Both the position numbers and the translations under genes were made by a program. From Pempheris klunzingeri (Eukaryota > Chordata > Actinopteri > Acropomatiformes > Pempheridae): a stretch of 64,000 nt of DNA. The stretch covers positions 6,250,001 to 6,314,000 of the forward strand of contig NC_092024.1 in assembly GCF_042242105.1 (NCBI RefSeq), read 5' to 3'. The notes below the pieces were generated by a model, which saw only the letters and a program-made list of their open reading frames with translations, was not told the DNA's origin and ran no database searches. Of this stretch, positions 1 to 20,873 are shown piece by piece (position 1 is the stretch's first letter; each line of letters opens with the position of its first letter).

Positions 1-263
1 TCTGGTTGTGCTCTGATAAATTAAACTGCAAGGCTCTCAAATGTCTTGCAACTTTGAGAGAGGGGTGGGACTAACCTCTCATCCAGGAAATATTGTTTGT
101 TTAGATTCTAGTTTGATAACTGCACGGCGGAATAATCCAAGCCGTCAGGACAGGATGGTGCTCGTCAGACTGGTGGCAGGTTAACCACAGAAAAATGTTT
201 GATATAATGGTGTACCATGAACAGCTTTGTGCACTGCTGCTGGCCTGACTGCCAAGTCCCTAC

Positions 264-9488
<9,225 letters not shown>

Positions 9489-9780
9489 CTCGGCAGAGCG
9501 GCCGCACTCGTCGACGAAGCCGACGCTGCTGGAGGTCAAACCCGAAGCTTCTGTTGGTTATCACCGGGGAAGAAATGTCACGCTTCGGTGTTTGTTGGCT
9601 TCCTCCAATCTGCCGTTTTCATCTGTTGCTGTGAATCCAGGAAGTAGGCACCAGCAGCTCGCGCTGCTTTATGACACATCTGTGGGCGCTCGCGAACGTC
9701 GCGCTGCACGAAGAAGAAGGAAGAGAAACACGGCGGAGGAGCATGTCTGACACGGGAACGCGTCATTAGGCTGGTGGAAG
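9489..9780 (-). promoter_or_regulatory. Likely 5' UTR/promoter (CpG-rich) of the TAK1-like gene
   Basis: The bases just upstream of the start codon are CpG-rich against an AT-rich background, including gcggccgc at 9500-9507 inside exon 1 and 'cgctcgcgaacgtcgcgct' near 9690. No TATA box is evident. This fits a CpG-island promoter; the transcription start cannot be set from sequence alone. Confidence 0.4.
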
Positions 9781-10560
9781 GCTACCGAGCACGTTTCACC
9801 TCTAGCCTGGGACCTGCGGTATGAACGTCCAGTTTCATACTGAGGTACTTGGCTTTGCCACACAGGCGCTCTGCTGAGTTGCGGTCTTGAACGCAGCTTT
9901 GTTTTCTTTCTGCGTGCGCGGGAGTGTCCACAGGGGGCGACAGAGAGCTCCACTGCCCACATACACTGTACAGTACACCACGCCTTTCATTCTTCTTCCA
10001 CTCTTTAAAGAAGAGTTAAGTACCATCATTTCCCCTTACAAGCGGGAGAAGCCAGTTTATGTTTGGTGTCACTATCTATAATAACCTTTGAACACACTGT
10101 AGTGTACTTCAGGTGGTCTGAGAGAACACAGGACTTCTGCTCTCCCTCCTGGCTGTCCGGCTGTGGAATATCCAGCCTGTGATGGGAGACTCTGACCAAT
10201 CACAGGTCCTCTCAGAGACGGGGCGTTCCTATTGGCTGCTCTACAATTGCAAACACTTCCCCTCAGATGCCATGAAAACCTGATTCAGTGGAGGAAAGTG
10301 CTGCATACTGATGGAACTGCTGCTCTACAGTAAAACTGCATAGGGATGATAGAGAAGGGATGGCAGAAGCATTTTCCTGTGGTCATCTGGTTTGGAATCT
10401 TTCGTTAATCTTATTATTCTTTGGAGTTGTTTTGCCTCTTCCAGATTTCCGCCTACCCCGGCTTTAACTGGCAGAACGTTCAGTGACGGCTCGAGCTTGA
10501 CATTGTGGCTTTAATTGTTGCCCACAGCACAACCTTTGGAACAGACAGCACCAGCATTAT
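9781..10560. other. Intergenic, TAK1-like gene promoter to daam1 3' end
   Basis: No exon-like or repeat-like content recognised between the CpG-rich start region of the TAK1-like gene and the first possible polyadenylation signal for daam1. Confidence 0.5.
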
Positions 10561-11415
10561 ATGTTTTATTTACAGGACACCAAATAATCCAATATCCAGA
10601 TAACTCACACTGTTGAGAAAGACAGATTTGTGCCTGTTTGGAAATATTCAGTCCTCAGAAAGACGAGTGGCACAGAACCATTTGTACATCTGCCACTGGC
10701 TTAGAATGACTTAAAGCCTCACTCCTAATACTCTTATACACAGCTGAATACTCGTACCAACTGATAATACTGATCCTTGGTTAGAGGAGTGCAGTTTTAA
10801 TTGTCTGTTTATAAGGAATGCAGTCCACCCCTTAAAAACACTGAAATGAAAACTGAAAAAAATGTGACTATTGTAGGATATATTTGTGCAGATCTTTACA
10901 AATTGTTTAAACAGGATTAAGTGTCAAAGTGTAGAGCAGATGGAGTAGTGTGTAACAGTCAGCAACAATGTCTAAAGACAGGAAACTGTCAGACCTTTAA
11001 TATTGACAGTTACTCAATAATCCATCTTTCAAAGTACGTAACAAATATACTTTGACAATCATTCATCATTCAGAGGATGAACAGACATTTTTCTTTCACA
11101 ATTGCTATTAACAATTCCAGTGAAACTCATGAGTGATTAAACCAGACTTGTGCAAAACTCACTCTATCTCAGAATATGTATGTATTTTATAAAGAACATT
11201 AAAACACTGAACATTGGTCAAAGCAGACTGAGTGAGAACAGTGTTCTGCCTCAGGTCAATGCATTTAGATACATATGTGATGTTACAGATACAAATACCC
11301 TATACAGGTACAGCTTCAACACAAACAGCAAATACAGAGAACAAAAATGGAAGTCAACCATTCATTCTTCACACTCTAGACTCCAAAACATGGTAGTTTG
11401 TTGCAGCCACACTTA

Positions 11416-11449
<34 letters not shown>

Positions 11450-11622
11450 TAAAATGTAGTAGTGCAAGTTCAGCGTACACAGGAAAACTTGGGTGTGGTC
11501 TCTGTCTCATCAACTGAACTTTGTAAAATACATTGAATCACTGTCTGTCAAAGAGTGAGTGAGGTTAGAACATGTCAGCAGGAGTCAGGATGTGGTCAGC
11601 CTGGCTTAGCAAAAAGAACAAT

Positions 11623-12261
11623 AGCCCCTTTTCCACCGCATCAACCTTTCTCATTTACCCGGGATTTTGAAAAACCTCGGCGCGTTTCCACCGAAATTAC
11701 CCAGGGAAAAAACCTTCCCTCAACCCCAAACTTTCCCCGAAGATGTATGTAGTAGGGGGGGTAGGACTTTTCAGATTACCTGGAAGAAAGCTCACTTCGT
11801 TTGTGTTTCGATCATTTGGAAAATGGAGCAAAAGAAGAGAAGCTACGAGAAGTGGACGGGCGACGAGGTCCAGGCTCTTTTGAGCGTCTTTGCCGAGGAA
11901 GAAATTAAGCGGGACGAGCGAGTCTGTGGAAGAATAGCCGACAAGCTGGCGGAGCTAAATGTAGGGCACACGCTGAAACAAATTTGTGAAAAGTTGAAGA
12001 AACGTAAGCAAGATTCTAAGAAGCTGAAGGACTCAGGAGCCGCCGTTCTAATAAGTGGTATGACCAGCTCGACGCCATACTGAGCCACAGACCTGCATAT
12101 TCTGCCACTCCCCCATACGTCATCAGCCTGATTTGAATAAATGTTCTGGAACTTTGAGGTGCGGTGGAAACACAAACCACACAGATTACCAGGAATTCTT
12201 TTACCAGGTAAATAAATTCCTGGTAATAAAAGTTCCTGGAAATGTTGGTGGAAAATAGGCT
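11623..12261 (+). mobile_element. PIF/Harbinger-like non-autonomous element with terminal inverted repeats
   Basis: The left end 'tagccccttttccaccgca' and the reverse complement of the right end 'tagcctattttccaccaaca' match as imperfect terminal inverted repeats, and internal copies of the end motif (tttccaccg, ttacc-gg) occur at both sides. The only ORF inside is a Myb/SANT-like protein, as in the second ORF of Harbinger elements; no transposase is present. The family name is inferred from that ORF plus the inverted ends. Confidence 0.55.
11823..12136 (+). pseudogene. Myb/SANT-like DNA-binding ORF of the Harbinger-like element, frameshifted
   Basis: From ATG 11823 the frame reads MEQKKRSYEKWTGDEVQALL and goes on through a charged helical part with the Trp and Leu spacing of the Myb/SANT-like (trihelix) domain that Harbinger elements encode, then stops at 12083. 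In another frame the sequence carries on as NKWYDQLDAILSHRP up to a stop at 12134-12136, which is the usual continuation of this domain family. A frameshift near 12035-12050 therefore breaks the gene. Complete proteins of this type pair with the element's transposase for nuclear import and end binding; this copy should be inactive. Confidence 0.6.
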
Positions 12262-13049
12262 AATTTGTGATTTTATAAATAGTTGGGCTGGAACCTTTCC
12301 TTGGCAAACAAACAAATAGTCAAATGCTGTAACTGCGTGCAGTCTTATCATCAGAGACAACCAACTAAAGACACGATATAACCTGCTTATTGGTGAGCTT
12401 TAGAGGTATTTGTAGGTGGACTTTTCATTACCTTTGAACAGAATCAGACTAGCTGTTTCCAGCTCATCTAAGGGACCTCTTGGCAGTAGTAGCATTTGTA
12501 TTTGCCAAATGTATAGATTTATTGTATATTTAAGGAGAAAATACATTACACACGTCTCCATACGTACACTCATACAGTACATAACTCGCCTAAAAGATCT
12601 ACATGTGCTGTACATGCAGACAGAAAAAGACTTCCACACAGTGTACTTAGACTACAGTGTACTTACAACTATGGCAAAGGGGACAAAACTTCTACTGAAA
12701 CTTTCTCCATCTAAATCTCTTCTCTTTGTTGGAGAATGCTGAACTGTTTCTTCAATTGGTGAGTTTCAGAGGTGTCAGTTTGGTTTTTTTTTTAAAACAC
12801 TTTGAATAGAGCTGGGCTAGCTGCTGTCTGAACTATTCCTCTGAGTCCTCACCATATGAAAGCAGCATACTTCCTCCAAATAGCAAGACTGATGGGATCT
12901 CATGACAAAGGCTTAAAAGAAGACTTTTAGCAACCAACAGTCTTCTCAGCAGTAGCCCTCCATAGTACAAGGTCGCACAATAAAGGGCCAAATGAGTACA
13001 GAAATGATTGCACTGTTTTACATATACATAGATGTATGAACTCTCTATA

Positions 13050-13431
13050 CAACCTTGACCCATCCATTTTCTATACTGCTTATCCGTCAGGGTCGCGGGG
13101 AGAGTTGGAGCCTATCCCAGCTGACTTCGGGCGAGAGGCGGGGTACACCCTGAACTGGTCGCCAGCCAATCGCAGGGCCACATACAGACATACAGACAGA
13201 CAACCACTCTCACACTCACACCTACGGGCAATTTAGAGTCACCAATTAACCTAATGTGCATGTCTTTGGATTGTGGGAGGAAGCCGGAGTACCCGGAGAG
13301 AACCCACGCTAGCATGGGGAGAACATGCAAACTCCACACAGAAACACCCCGAGTTCAAACCGGGATTTGAACCTGCTGTGAGGCAACAGTGCTAACCACA
13401 GCACCACCATGCTGCCCCAACCTTGACCCAT
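13050..13431. mobile_element. Abundant teleost dispersed repeat with 14-bp target-site duplication
   Basis: The body runs from 'ccattttctatactgcttat' through 'gagcctatcccagctgactt', 'caatttagagtcaccaatta', 'gaacatgcaaactccacaca' to 'gctaaccacagcaccaccat', a high-copy repeat seen in most fish genomes. It is flanked by identical copies of caaccttgacccat at 13050-13063 and 13418-13431, the mark of a discrete insertion. It sits 66 bases beyond the daam1 stop codon, probably inside the 3' UTR. I do not assign a family name. Confidence 0.85.
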
Positions 13432-13497
13432 GAAGCAGAATACCTCCATTGAGCCTTTACAGTCTCAGGGAAGTGCTGATGTGCATGAAGTGTCCTC

Positions 13498-16400
13498 TCA
13501 CTGGTCAAGTTTTGTCAGCGGTCTCTCCCGGCTGCTGTCAAACAAGTTATGTCTCCGCTGTTTCCTACGGTTCATTTTGGACAGATCCTTATCAAACACC
13601 TCTCCAGACCGCAGAGCAGACACCAGGTCGTCGAACTCTCCGCCCTCCTCTTCATTTGTTTTGGCACTCCTCGCCTTCTGCTCCCTGTCTCTCTTCAGCT
13701 GGAGAAGAAGAGTGAGAGATCGTATGGCAAGGGTTCAATATACATCTTTACTGTACATTTGTCCGTGAAAGAGCTGATCAGACCATGTCAGTGTATGGAA
13801 ACTGCTTAAGTGGGTAGGCAATGTAATTTTCTAATGAATGTACACAAGGTGTAGAATACTTATCTGACCACTATCCTAACCTGTGCCTCCACGAGTGCCC
13901 GTCTCTCCTCTTCCTCCTTGCGTCTGGCAGTGTTCTCGTTGTCCTGTTTGGCCTCTGAGAAAGCTGCGAGGAAAGCGTCGAAGATACCAAAGAACTCCTC
14001 CGGCTGCTTGGACAGGTCTTCTCCAAAGTGTTTCAGTGCCTTTCCGAACTTCAACAAGAGACATGTCGGTGAAAGTGGTCATTTGGTCATTTGCTTCACT
14101 CTCGTCTCTTTGAACAGCACACTGAAGTTCCAGTGGTTGTTTGTCATGCACAAGGATAAACCACAGAAAGATTTGGTCTGCTCTACATACTGGAGGTAAT
14201 GTGAAGGCCAACATGAATATTAATGGACAACCCTTCCACAAAACATTAGCTTTTTGAGGAATACATCTATTTTCCAAGAGTGAGGGATGATAGATAGAAA
14301 CGTCACATATGTGTGTTAATTCCACCACTGGAGTCAGAACATGGTTAGCTTAGCTTAGCATAAATAGTGGAAACAGTGGAAACCTGTGTAATGATGCTAC
14401 ACGTGTTTGCAGGCAGAAACAGTCATCTGTTGGCCACTCACCGCCGCTTTGGCCTCGCTGAGCGACTCCTCTACATCAGAGAAGCTGAAGGAGGCCACCG
14501 TGATGAACTGACTGACCACAGGGACAAAGTTATCGGCAGAGCCCCGAGAGGACTGGGTCCGCTGGTACTGCAGCTCCTGGACACGAACAAACACATGTCG
14601 GATAGGCAGACGACTGAAGTACACATGCACACACTGATTTCACATATGGGGATATTTCCTATACATGTATTTTGTGCTTTTCTTTACAAAGGATTTACAG
14701 GTGGTTGGATGATTAAGCATACTGAATAGATTATAAGGCACTCTAATGAGCTCACTCACAGCCTCAACGCTCTTTAGGCCAGATCTCAGATTACCAATGT
14801 CCTTCTCCAGCTCTGTCATACTGCAGACATGGTGACACAGGCAGAGAGATACAAGGTAGTGAGGGATGTGACGGCTGCATTACATTACAACACAATACAT
14901 TCAACATCTCTTTTTAGGGCATTCATGGTGTTAGGTGGAGTTTAAAGTGGAACTGGTTCTTCAGCTTCTTGTAGTGTTTTCACTACATGAGGTTGCCAGA
15001 TGTGCTACCACCCCAGTGTTTCTGTATGCTGTGCAGTACTTGTATACTTCATTAAAAAGGGTAGATGGTTAAGTATTCTACCTCACATTTTTATATGACT
15101 AATCTTGGCTCAATAACAATACAAACAAAATTTCAATAGACTTGATCTTGCAAGTACAATTCCAATAGCCTCTGCCCCAAAGTGTGTGTGTCTGTCCATT
15201 CTTACTTGACTTTAGCAGCTTCTGGCACATGGTGTAGCTCTTCACTGAAAGCTGCCACTTTAGGATACTTTCTCTCCAGTATGGTGATCATGTAGTGGAG
15301 CAGAGTGACGTTTCTGCAAACACAGCATGCACGGTCAACCATTTATCACTTGACAGGGGCTTTTAAACAAAAAGGCTAAAGAATGGCAGAATGGCCTTTT
15401 TTTCATAGCAGACCTTTTGAGTGGTCGTAGTTGGAAAAGCGCAGGTGTTACTAATAACGTAATAAGTGTCCCAATAAGTCATGGCATTGTGACATGGCCC
15501 GGCATGACACCAGGACTCTGAAACTGAATTCTTGAAAACTTGAATATTATTTCCACCTGTGCTTTTCCTACAGTCGCCTGTCAGAATCTCTGCTATGAGA
15601 TAGACCTGTGGTGTGCATAGCCTCGTTGTGAATTGTACTTGTCAATGCTTGACTTGGTGTCTGCTATCTTGTTGAGACTGGACACTTTAAATCCATAGGC
15701 ATTTCCGCGCTGTCCTTTATTCATATAGTTCCCGAAGGCCAGAACCACCTCTAGGAGCTGAAGCAGCGCCCCGCTCTGGACCACCTCCCTGGATGCAAGA
15801 CTCAGGGCTGAAACCACAGAGATAAGGAGGAAATATCACATACGGTCACAGACGGCACTCACATCGATATTGTAATAACTAACGTGATATGGAAGCCAGA
15901 AGAGAGAGAGTGAGTCATCAATCTCAGTGGCATGTAGCCCTCCTCTCAGAAAGGAACAAGCCAAGTTAACCGTTGAAAAATACCTTTGATTTTAGGTTGG
16001 ACGTCAGCCATTCTTTCAGCAAACTTCTTCTTGAAGTAGAGAGCATTCAGTCTCTGTTGATAGTGGTTGATGCTGGGTGAGGGCAAAAAACAGACCTCTG
16101 AGAGAGAAGGGGTGAATGCCTGAAAGTTACAGGAATGGTCGGACATAGCCCCCTATCCAGTGTAAGAAGGGTGTGGTGGGAGAGGGGGTTCCCTGAGCAG
16201 TTTCACCATCTGACAAGCACCTCTGATGAATCATACTGCAGGCTTAATAATCCTCTTTGTAGTGCTACCTGGTGCCGACCACTAGCCTGGGCCACACAGC
16301 TACCACAGCTTGGCAGGTCAGAGGTCACCACGCTCTACAGGATCTCTAATCTACGATCTTTGTCTTTCATAGATGAACTGCCATGTCGACAGACATCCAG

Positions 16401-19400
16401 GCCGTGTGGTCAGACGTTGAATGTGTATGTGGTGTTTTCTATTGAACGTGTACCTGCTCATGTCATACAGGAAGCGATCTGCTTTGGCCATGCGCTCCAG
16501 CTCATGCTTGTGTTCTTCCAACAGCTCGATGTCACTCTTCTCAGGAACAAACTTCAGAAGCTTCCCACAGATACACACACACACACACCAACTGTCAGCA
16601 TCTCAATAATATGACACATAAATATACAACATGAATATATATTGTGATGTAGCACGTGAGTACGAAAGGGAACAACTGGACTCTGCTACTGTATTTCTCA
16701 CAGTACTATGTTAAGATGTGTGTCTTCAGATTGTGTTTCTTGTACGTGTGTGTCATTGGCACCTGCTCCAGCATGTCTTTAGGTAAGTCTTCCTGTTCAT
16801 CCATGGTCAGGATGGCATGGCGGATGTCCTCATTGCTCAGCTTCAGCCTGTAGCACAGAAATTTAGATTACTAAATTAAAATCAAATAAAATAGTTTTTT
16901 TTAATTCAAAGGAATTTCCAGTACAATGCATTTTTATTACTATGAAAGATGTAGTTTATATCCTGCAAATATACAATATACCAATGTAGTAAATGTACAA
17001 ATCAAACACTTCTCTTAACGTTACGCTGACACACAAACAAATGATTAAAACCCAGTGTGGGATGTGAAATTCTTCAGCCATTCTTTCTTATTTTGGGTCA
17101 TGTAGCTACAGTGGACATGTCTGTTACAGAAATGTCTGTACGCCTTGACTCTTATTTTAAAGACATCTTATTTCCAGTTCTAGTCTTTCGGCTTACATCA
17201 ACTTTATCACAGGAGAAAATAACTCATTTTCAACCTTTCACATTCCACTGACAAAAATGGTGCTTCGGATGGTTTAGGGGAGAACATCTGGACCGCTCAA
17301 AACACCTGCCGTCCATTTTGGAGTTTTGGAGTGAAACTTTTATATGATTCTTCAATGCAATCAGTCCCACATGAAGAGATGCAGGCCACTCTTGAACAGA
17401 CCTCACCAGATTTCTACTTTAATGTACTGTATATATCATAAATCAAGCAGGCCTGTGGGTGTGAAAACTTGATAAGAGATCATGTGAATACAACAATTTC
17501 CATCGCTGACATCCGTCACCGGTTTTTTCAATAAGTGGTAATCCTCACACACACACACTGACCGTGACAGCAGAATGTTACAGTTCTGTGCTCTGCGACC
17601 GTCGATTACTGACAGCTCCCTGACTCTCTTAGCAAAAGTCTGGTCATCCTCAGCATCCTTCTGTTAATACATAAAAACAGAACAACACAACAATCTAACT
17701 GAACTTTTAATTAACAGAATCTGTGAGTGATCGGATAGATCTGAGCCAATGACACGCAGAACTGATGAACAGAAAACAAAATAAAATGATAGTTTAACCC
17801 TTGTATGGTGTTCGGGTCTGTGGGACCTGTTTTCAAGAGAAAAAAGATACGATTAATTATTTTTTCAAACTCAGACTCGTTGGCCTTGGCTCATATTGAT
17901 GAGTTTGAGTTTGAAAAAATGATTAATCGTATAATTACTCTTTTGATAAAGAACATGAAAACGGATTAAATCGGGTCCACAAACCCGAACACCCTACAAG
18001 TGATATGTTCTGTATCTGTACAGCTCCTTTCTAGTCAGTTCGACCACTCAAAGCACTTTTCCATCACATCCTCATTCACCCATTCACACATCATTCATTC
18101 AGGAGGAGTCTAAGCAGGAGACTGTTCTTTCACACACATTCAGCTATGCTTCAGCTGGGGATCAGTGTCCTGGCCAAGGACACTTTGACATGTTGACTTA
18201 GAGGACTACTATGTGTAGTGTCAGTGAGTAACATGTTACTTGTGGCTTCTGGTAAGCTGAGAAGGTCCTCTGGAACTCTTCTAGATCCAGAACTTTAAAC
18301 ACCTTGAGATCATCGATCTCTTTCCATATGGTTCCTTCTGTCTTGTTCTGCAACAAAGAACAATGCAACAAAATCTTAATTCAAGGACTAATAACTATAT
18401 TTTACAGAGACTTCACTTGTATCTCATAGCTGTTAACTCTCCAAGAAGATCGTCAGCTGTCGTCTCACATTCGCTGATTAAAGCCTCAGTCTGGTGTTGG
18501 TCTATAATACTCTCAACAAATCCAATGTAAAGACTAACACCAACAATGTGTTAGTCCATCTCTATACTTTCTGACTTCCCTCAGAGGCTCCCCAAGCCTA
18601 TTGACACTTACTGAAGACACAGGTCTTTAAAAAGGGCTGTCAAATATCTGATTTTCACTACAAAAAAACAGCTGGTCAGTGTTACTTTCACAAAATGTTA
18701 CTCAAACATAAGGAAATAGTGCATGTTGTTGGGGACCATTTTCTAGTCACTAGTTAGTAGATACATTCATTAGCGGTTCTGGTCTGCATGTGGGATCTGT
18801 TGACACAAATATATAACTCCAGACATGCTTCAACATATAACAGCTAGATCACTTTTATTACCCAAAAAGCGACAGTATATTAATTGTTTTAGTAAGCATC
18901 ATTTTTGAAGTGTTCTTAAATGATGTAGTGTTGCCCTTTAGTATCAGCTCAGTGTGGTTCTGTAAAGATGACTGAACTTGACCATATTACTAATCACTAT
19001 ATAGATTTTCAGGATTATCTTGAAAGTGGCACAGTGGGTCAGACCAGGACATCAGTTCTAGTTATAGGTACACCTTGGCTAAAAAGGTATGATGGTTTAT
19101 ATTGTATAATGCTGAGTAAACAGTCATTTGTATGTGTGCAGGAGACAAATTTCCATTTTATGGAAATGACTGAATTACTAAGATACGTAACTGTGATACG
19201 GTTCATGACATCAGTGACTCAGATGGCTGACCCACACAGATCATCATTTGAACTAGCTCCATCCGGTCTTGCCACCAGCTTTGCTCATACACTATGGCAA
19301 CTGGTCTCTTTGCCAGCACACAGCACTGTAGTACACCGCTGTAAAACTAGAGGCCTCAGTCATGTTTAAGTGAGGAACACTGTGAAGGTACTGCAGTGCT

Positions 19401-20837
19401 AACAACTGTCATAGCAGTAACAGCAGCAGTGATACTGACAACAGTAGCTGTAACAGCGGCAGTGATACTGACAACAGTAGCTGTAACGGCGGCAGTGATA
19501 CTGACAACAGTAGCTGTAACGGCAGCAGTGATACTGACAACAGTAGCTGTAACGGCAGCAGTGATACTGACAACAGTAGCTGTAACGGCAGCAGTGATAC
19601 TGACAACAGTAGCTGTAACAACAGCAGTGATACTGACAACAGTAGCTGTAACAGCGGCAGTGATACTGACAACAGTAGCTGTAACAGCGGCACAGTGCAG
19701 CACCAACACAACTGGAAGTAGGAAGTGTACCTCAGGAAGTTTGCTCCAGTTGAATGACTTCAGGGGGTTAGATGGCCGAGGAATATTCTTCTTCTGGACA
19801 GTTCCTAGAGGAGCTCCTGGTGGAGGAGGAGGAGGTGGGGCAAACGGAGCCATGCCAAAGGCTGGTGGGGCACCTGAAGGAGGAGGTGGTGGAGGAGGAG
19901 GAGGAGGAGGTGGTGGTGGAGGAGGAGGTGAGGTGATGGACGAGACAGGACCAGAAGGAAGTAGACCACTAGAAGTCACAGGAGGTCCTCCTGGAACACT
20001 GGAGCTCTAACAAGAGAGCAGAAGATCGTAACAGAGACGGATTCATTCTGAACAGAAACATGGGTGAGCAATGTGATGAAAACATGGAAATGAAACAATC
20101 ATGTTGTGCAGGTGATCGTACAGAGAGGAGCTGCTGCAGTCGAGCAGACAGCTCTGCCACTTGGAGCTTCGCTTGCTTGAGGTCGTTGCTCTCTCGCTCC
20201 AGTTTGTCTTTCATCTTGTTGAGCATTGTCATCATCTCTTCTTTCTCCTTATTCTTGGCCTCACACTCCCTCTCTTTCTTTTCAAAACGCTGCTGCAAGT
20301 TCTGGTGCTCTGGACAGAAGAGAGGGTGAGACAGAAGCGAGTGACGTACAGGAGGGTGTCCACTTTACAAACTCAAGGTGAGTAACTCAAAGTAGCATTC
20401 TTGATGGCGGAGGTGCTTGGACAGATGATGAGAGGAGGAACGGAGCCAAAGACTACAAACAAGCATGAACAGTCATTTTCTGCATCGTGATATATTTACC
20501 ATGTTTCAGTTCTGAGTTGTGCTGTGTGTGAGGACCCCAATGTACCCACTAGTTTAGTTATTATTATTATTATTTCGTTTTTCTAATTACATTGTGAAAT
20601 CAGCCAAGCTCTTACTAAGCATTTATTCCCTATGTTCAAGTCAGCAAAATGTAAAACTGTAAAAGTGATTAACTGTACATGTACATGTAGTGTGTGTGTG
20701 TGTGTGTGTGTGTGTGTTAACCTTTTCTCATTTTATCAGCTTGTTCTTTCCATTCTTTGACCTCATTCTCCTTGACAAGCCTAGAGAAACACAAAATTCA
20801 TTTAATTAATAACTTCAGTTAAATATATACATGTACA

Positions 20838-20873
<36 letters not shown>

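Larger units (their letters stand above)
10565..13497 (-). other. Probable daam1 3' UTR and downstream region, invaded by repeats
   Basis: This follows the daam1 stop codon (13498-13500) on the minus strand. Minus-strand AATAAA signals appear as tttatt at 12518-12523 and 10565-10570, so the UTR could run 1 to 3 kb. It contains a (CA)n run at 11414-11448, a Harbinger-like element (11623-12261), two diverged direct copies of a 'ttggtgag-tt-agaggt ... gctagctg' fish repeat (about 12389-12470 and 12754-12860), and a repeat flanked by target duplications (13050-13431). UTR status is inferred from position only. Confidence 0.4.

Noticed and set aside
1-180. A twelfth exon of the TAK1-like gene
   Set aside because: No frame with acceptor, donor and TAK1 similarity found here.
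16561-16614. Using the upstream CAG (16600 area) as acceptor for the FH2 exon
   Set aside because: It would add 31 bases and break the reading phase.
19396-20010. 204-residue plus-strand frame with Gly-rich and VILTTVA repeats
   Set aside because: It is the antisense of the daam1 FH1 exon and of the minisatellite; open only because the repeat unit is a multiple of three.
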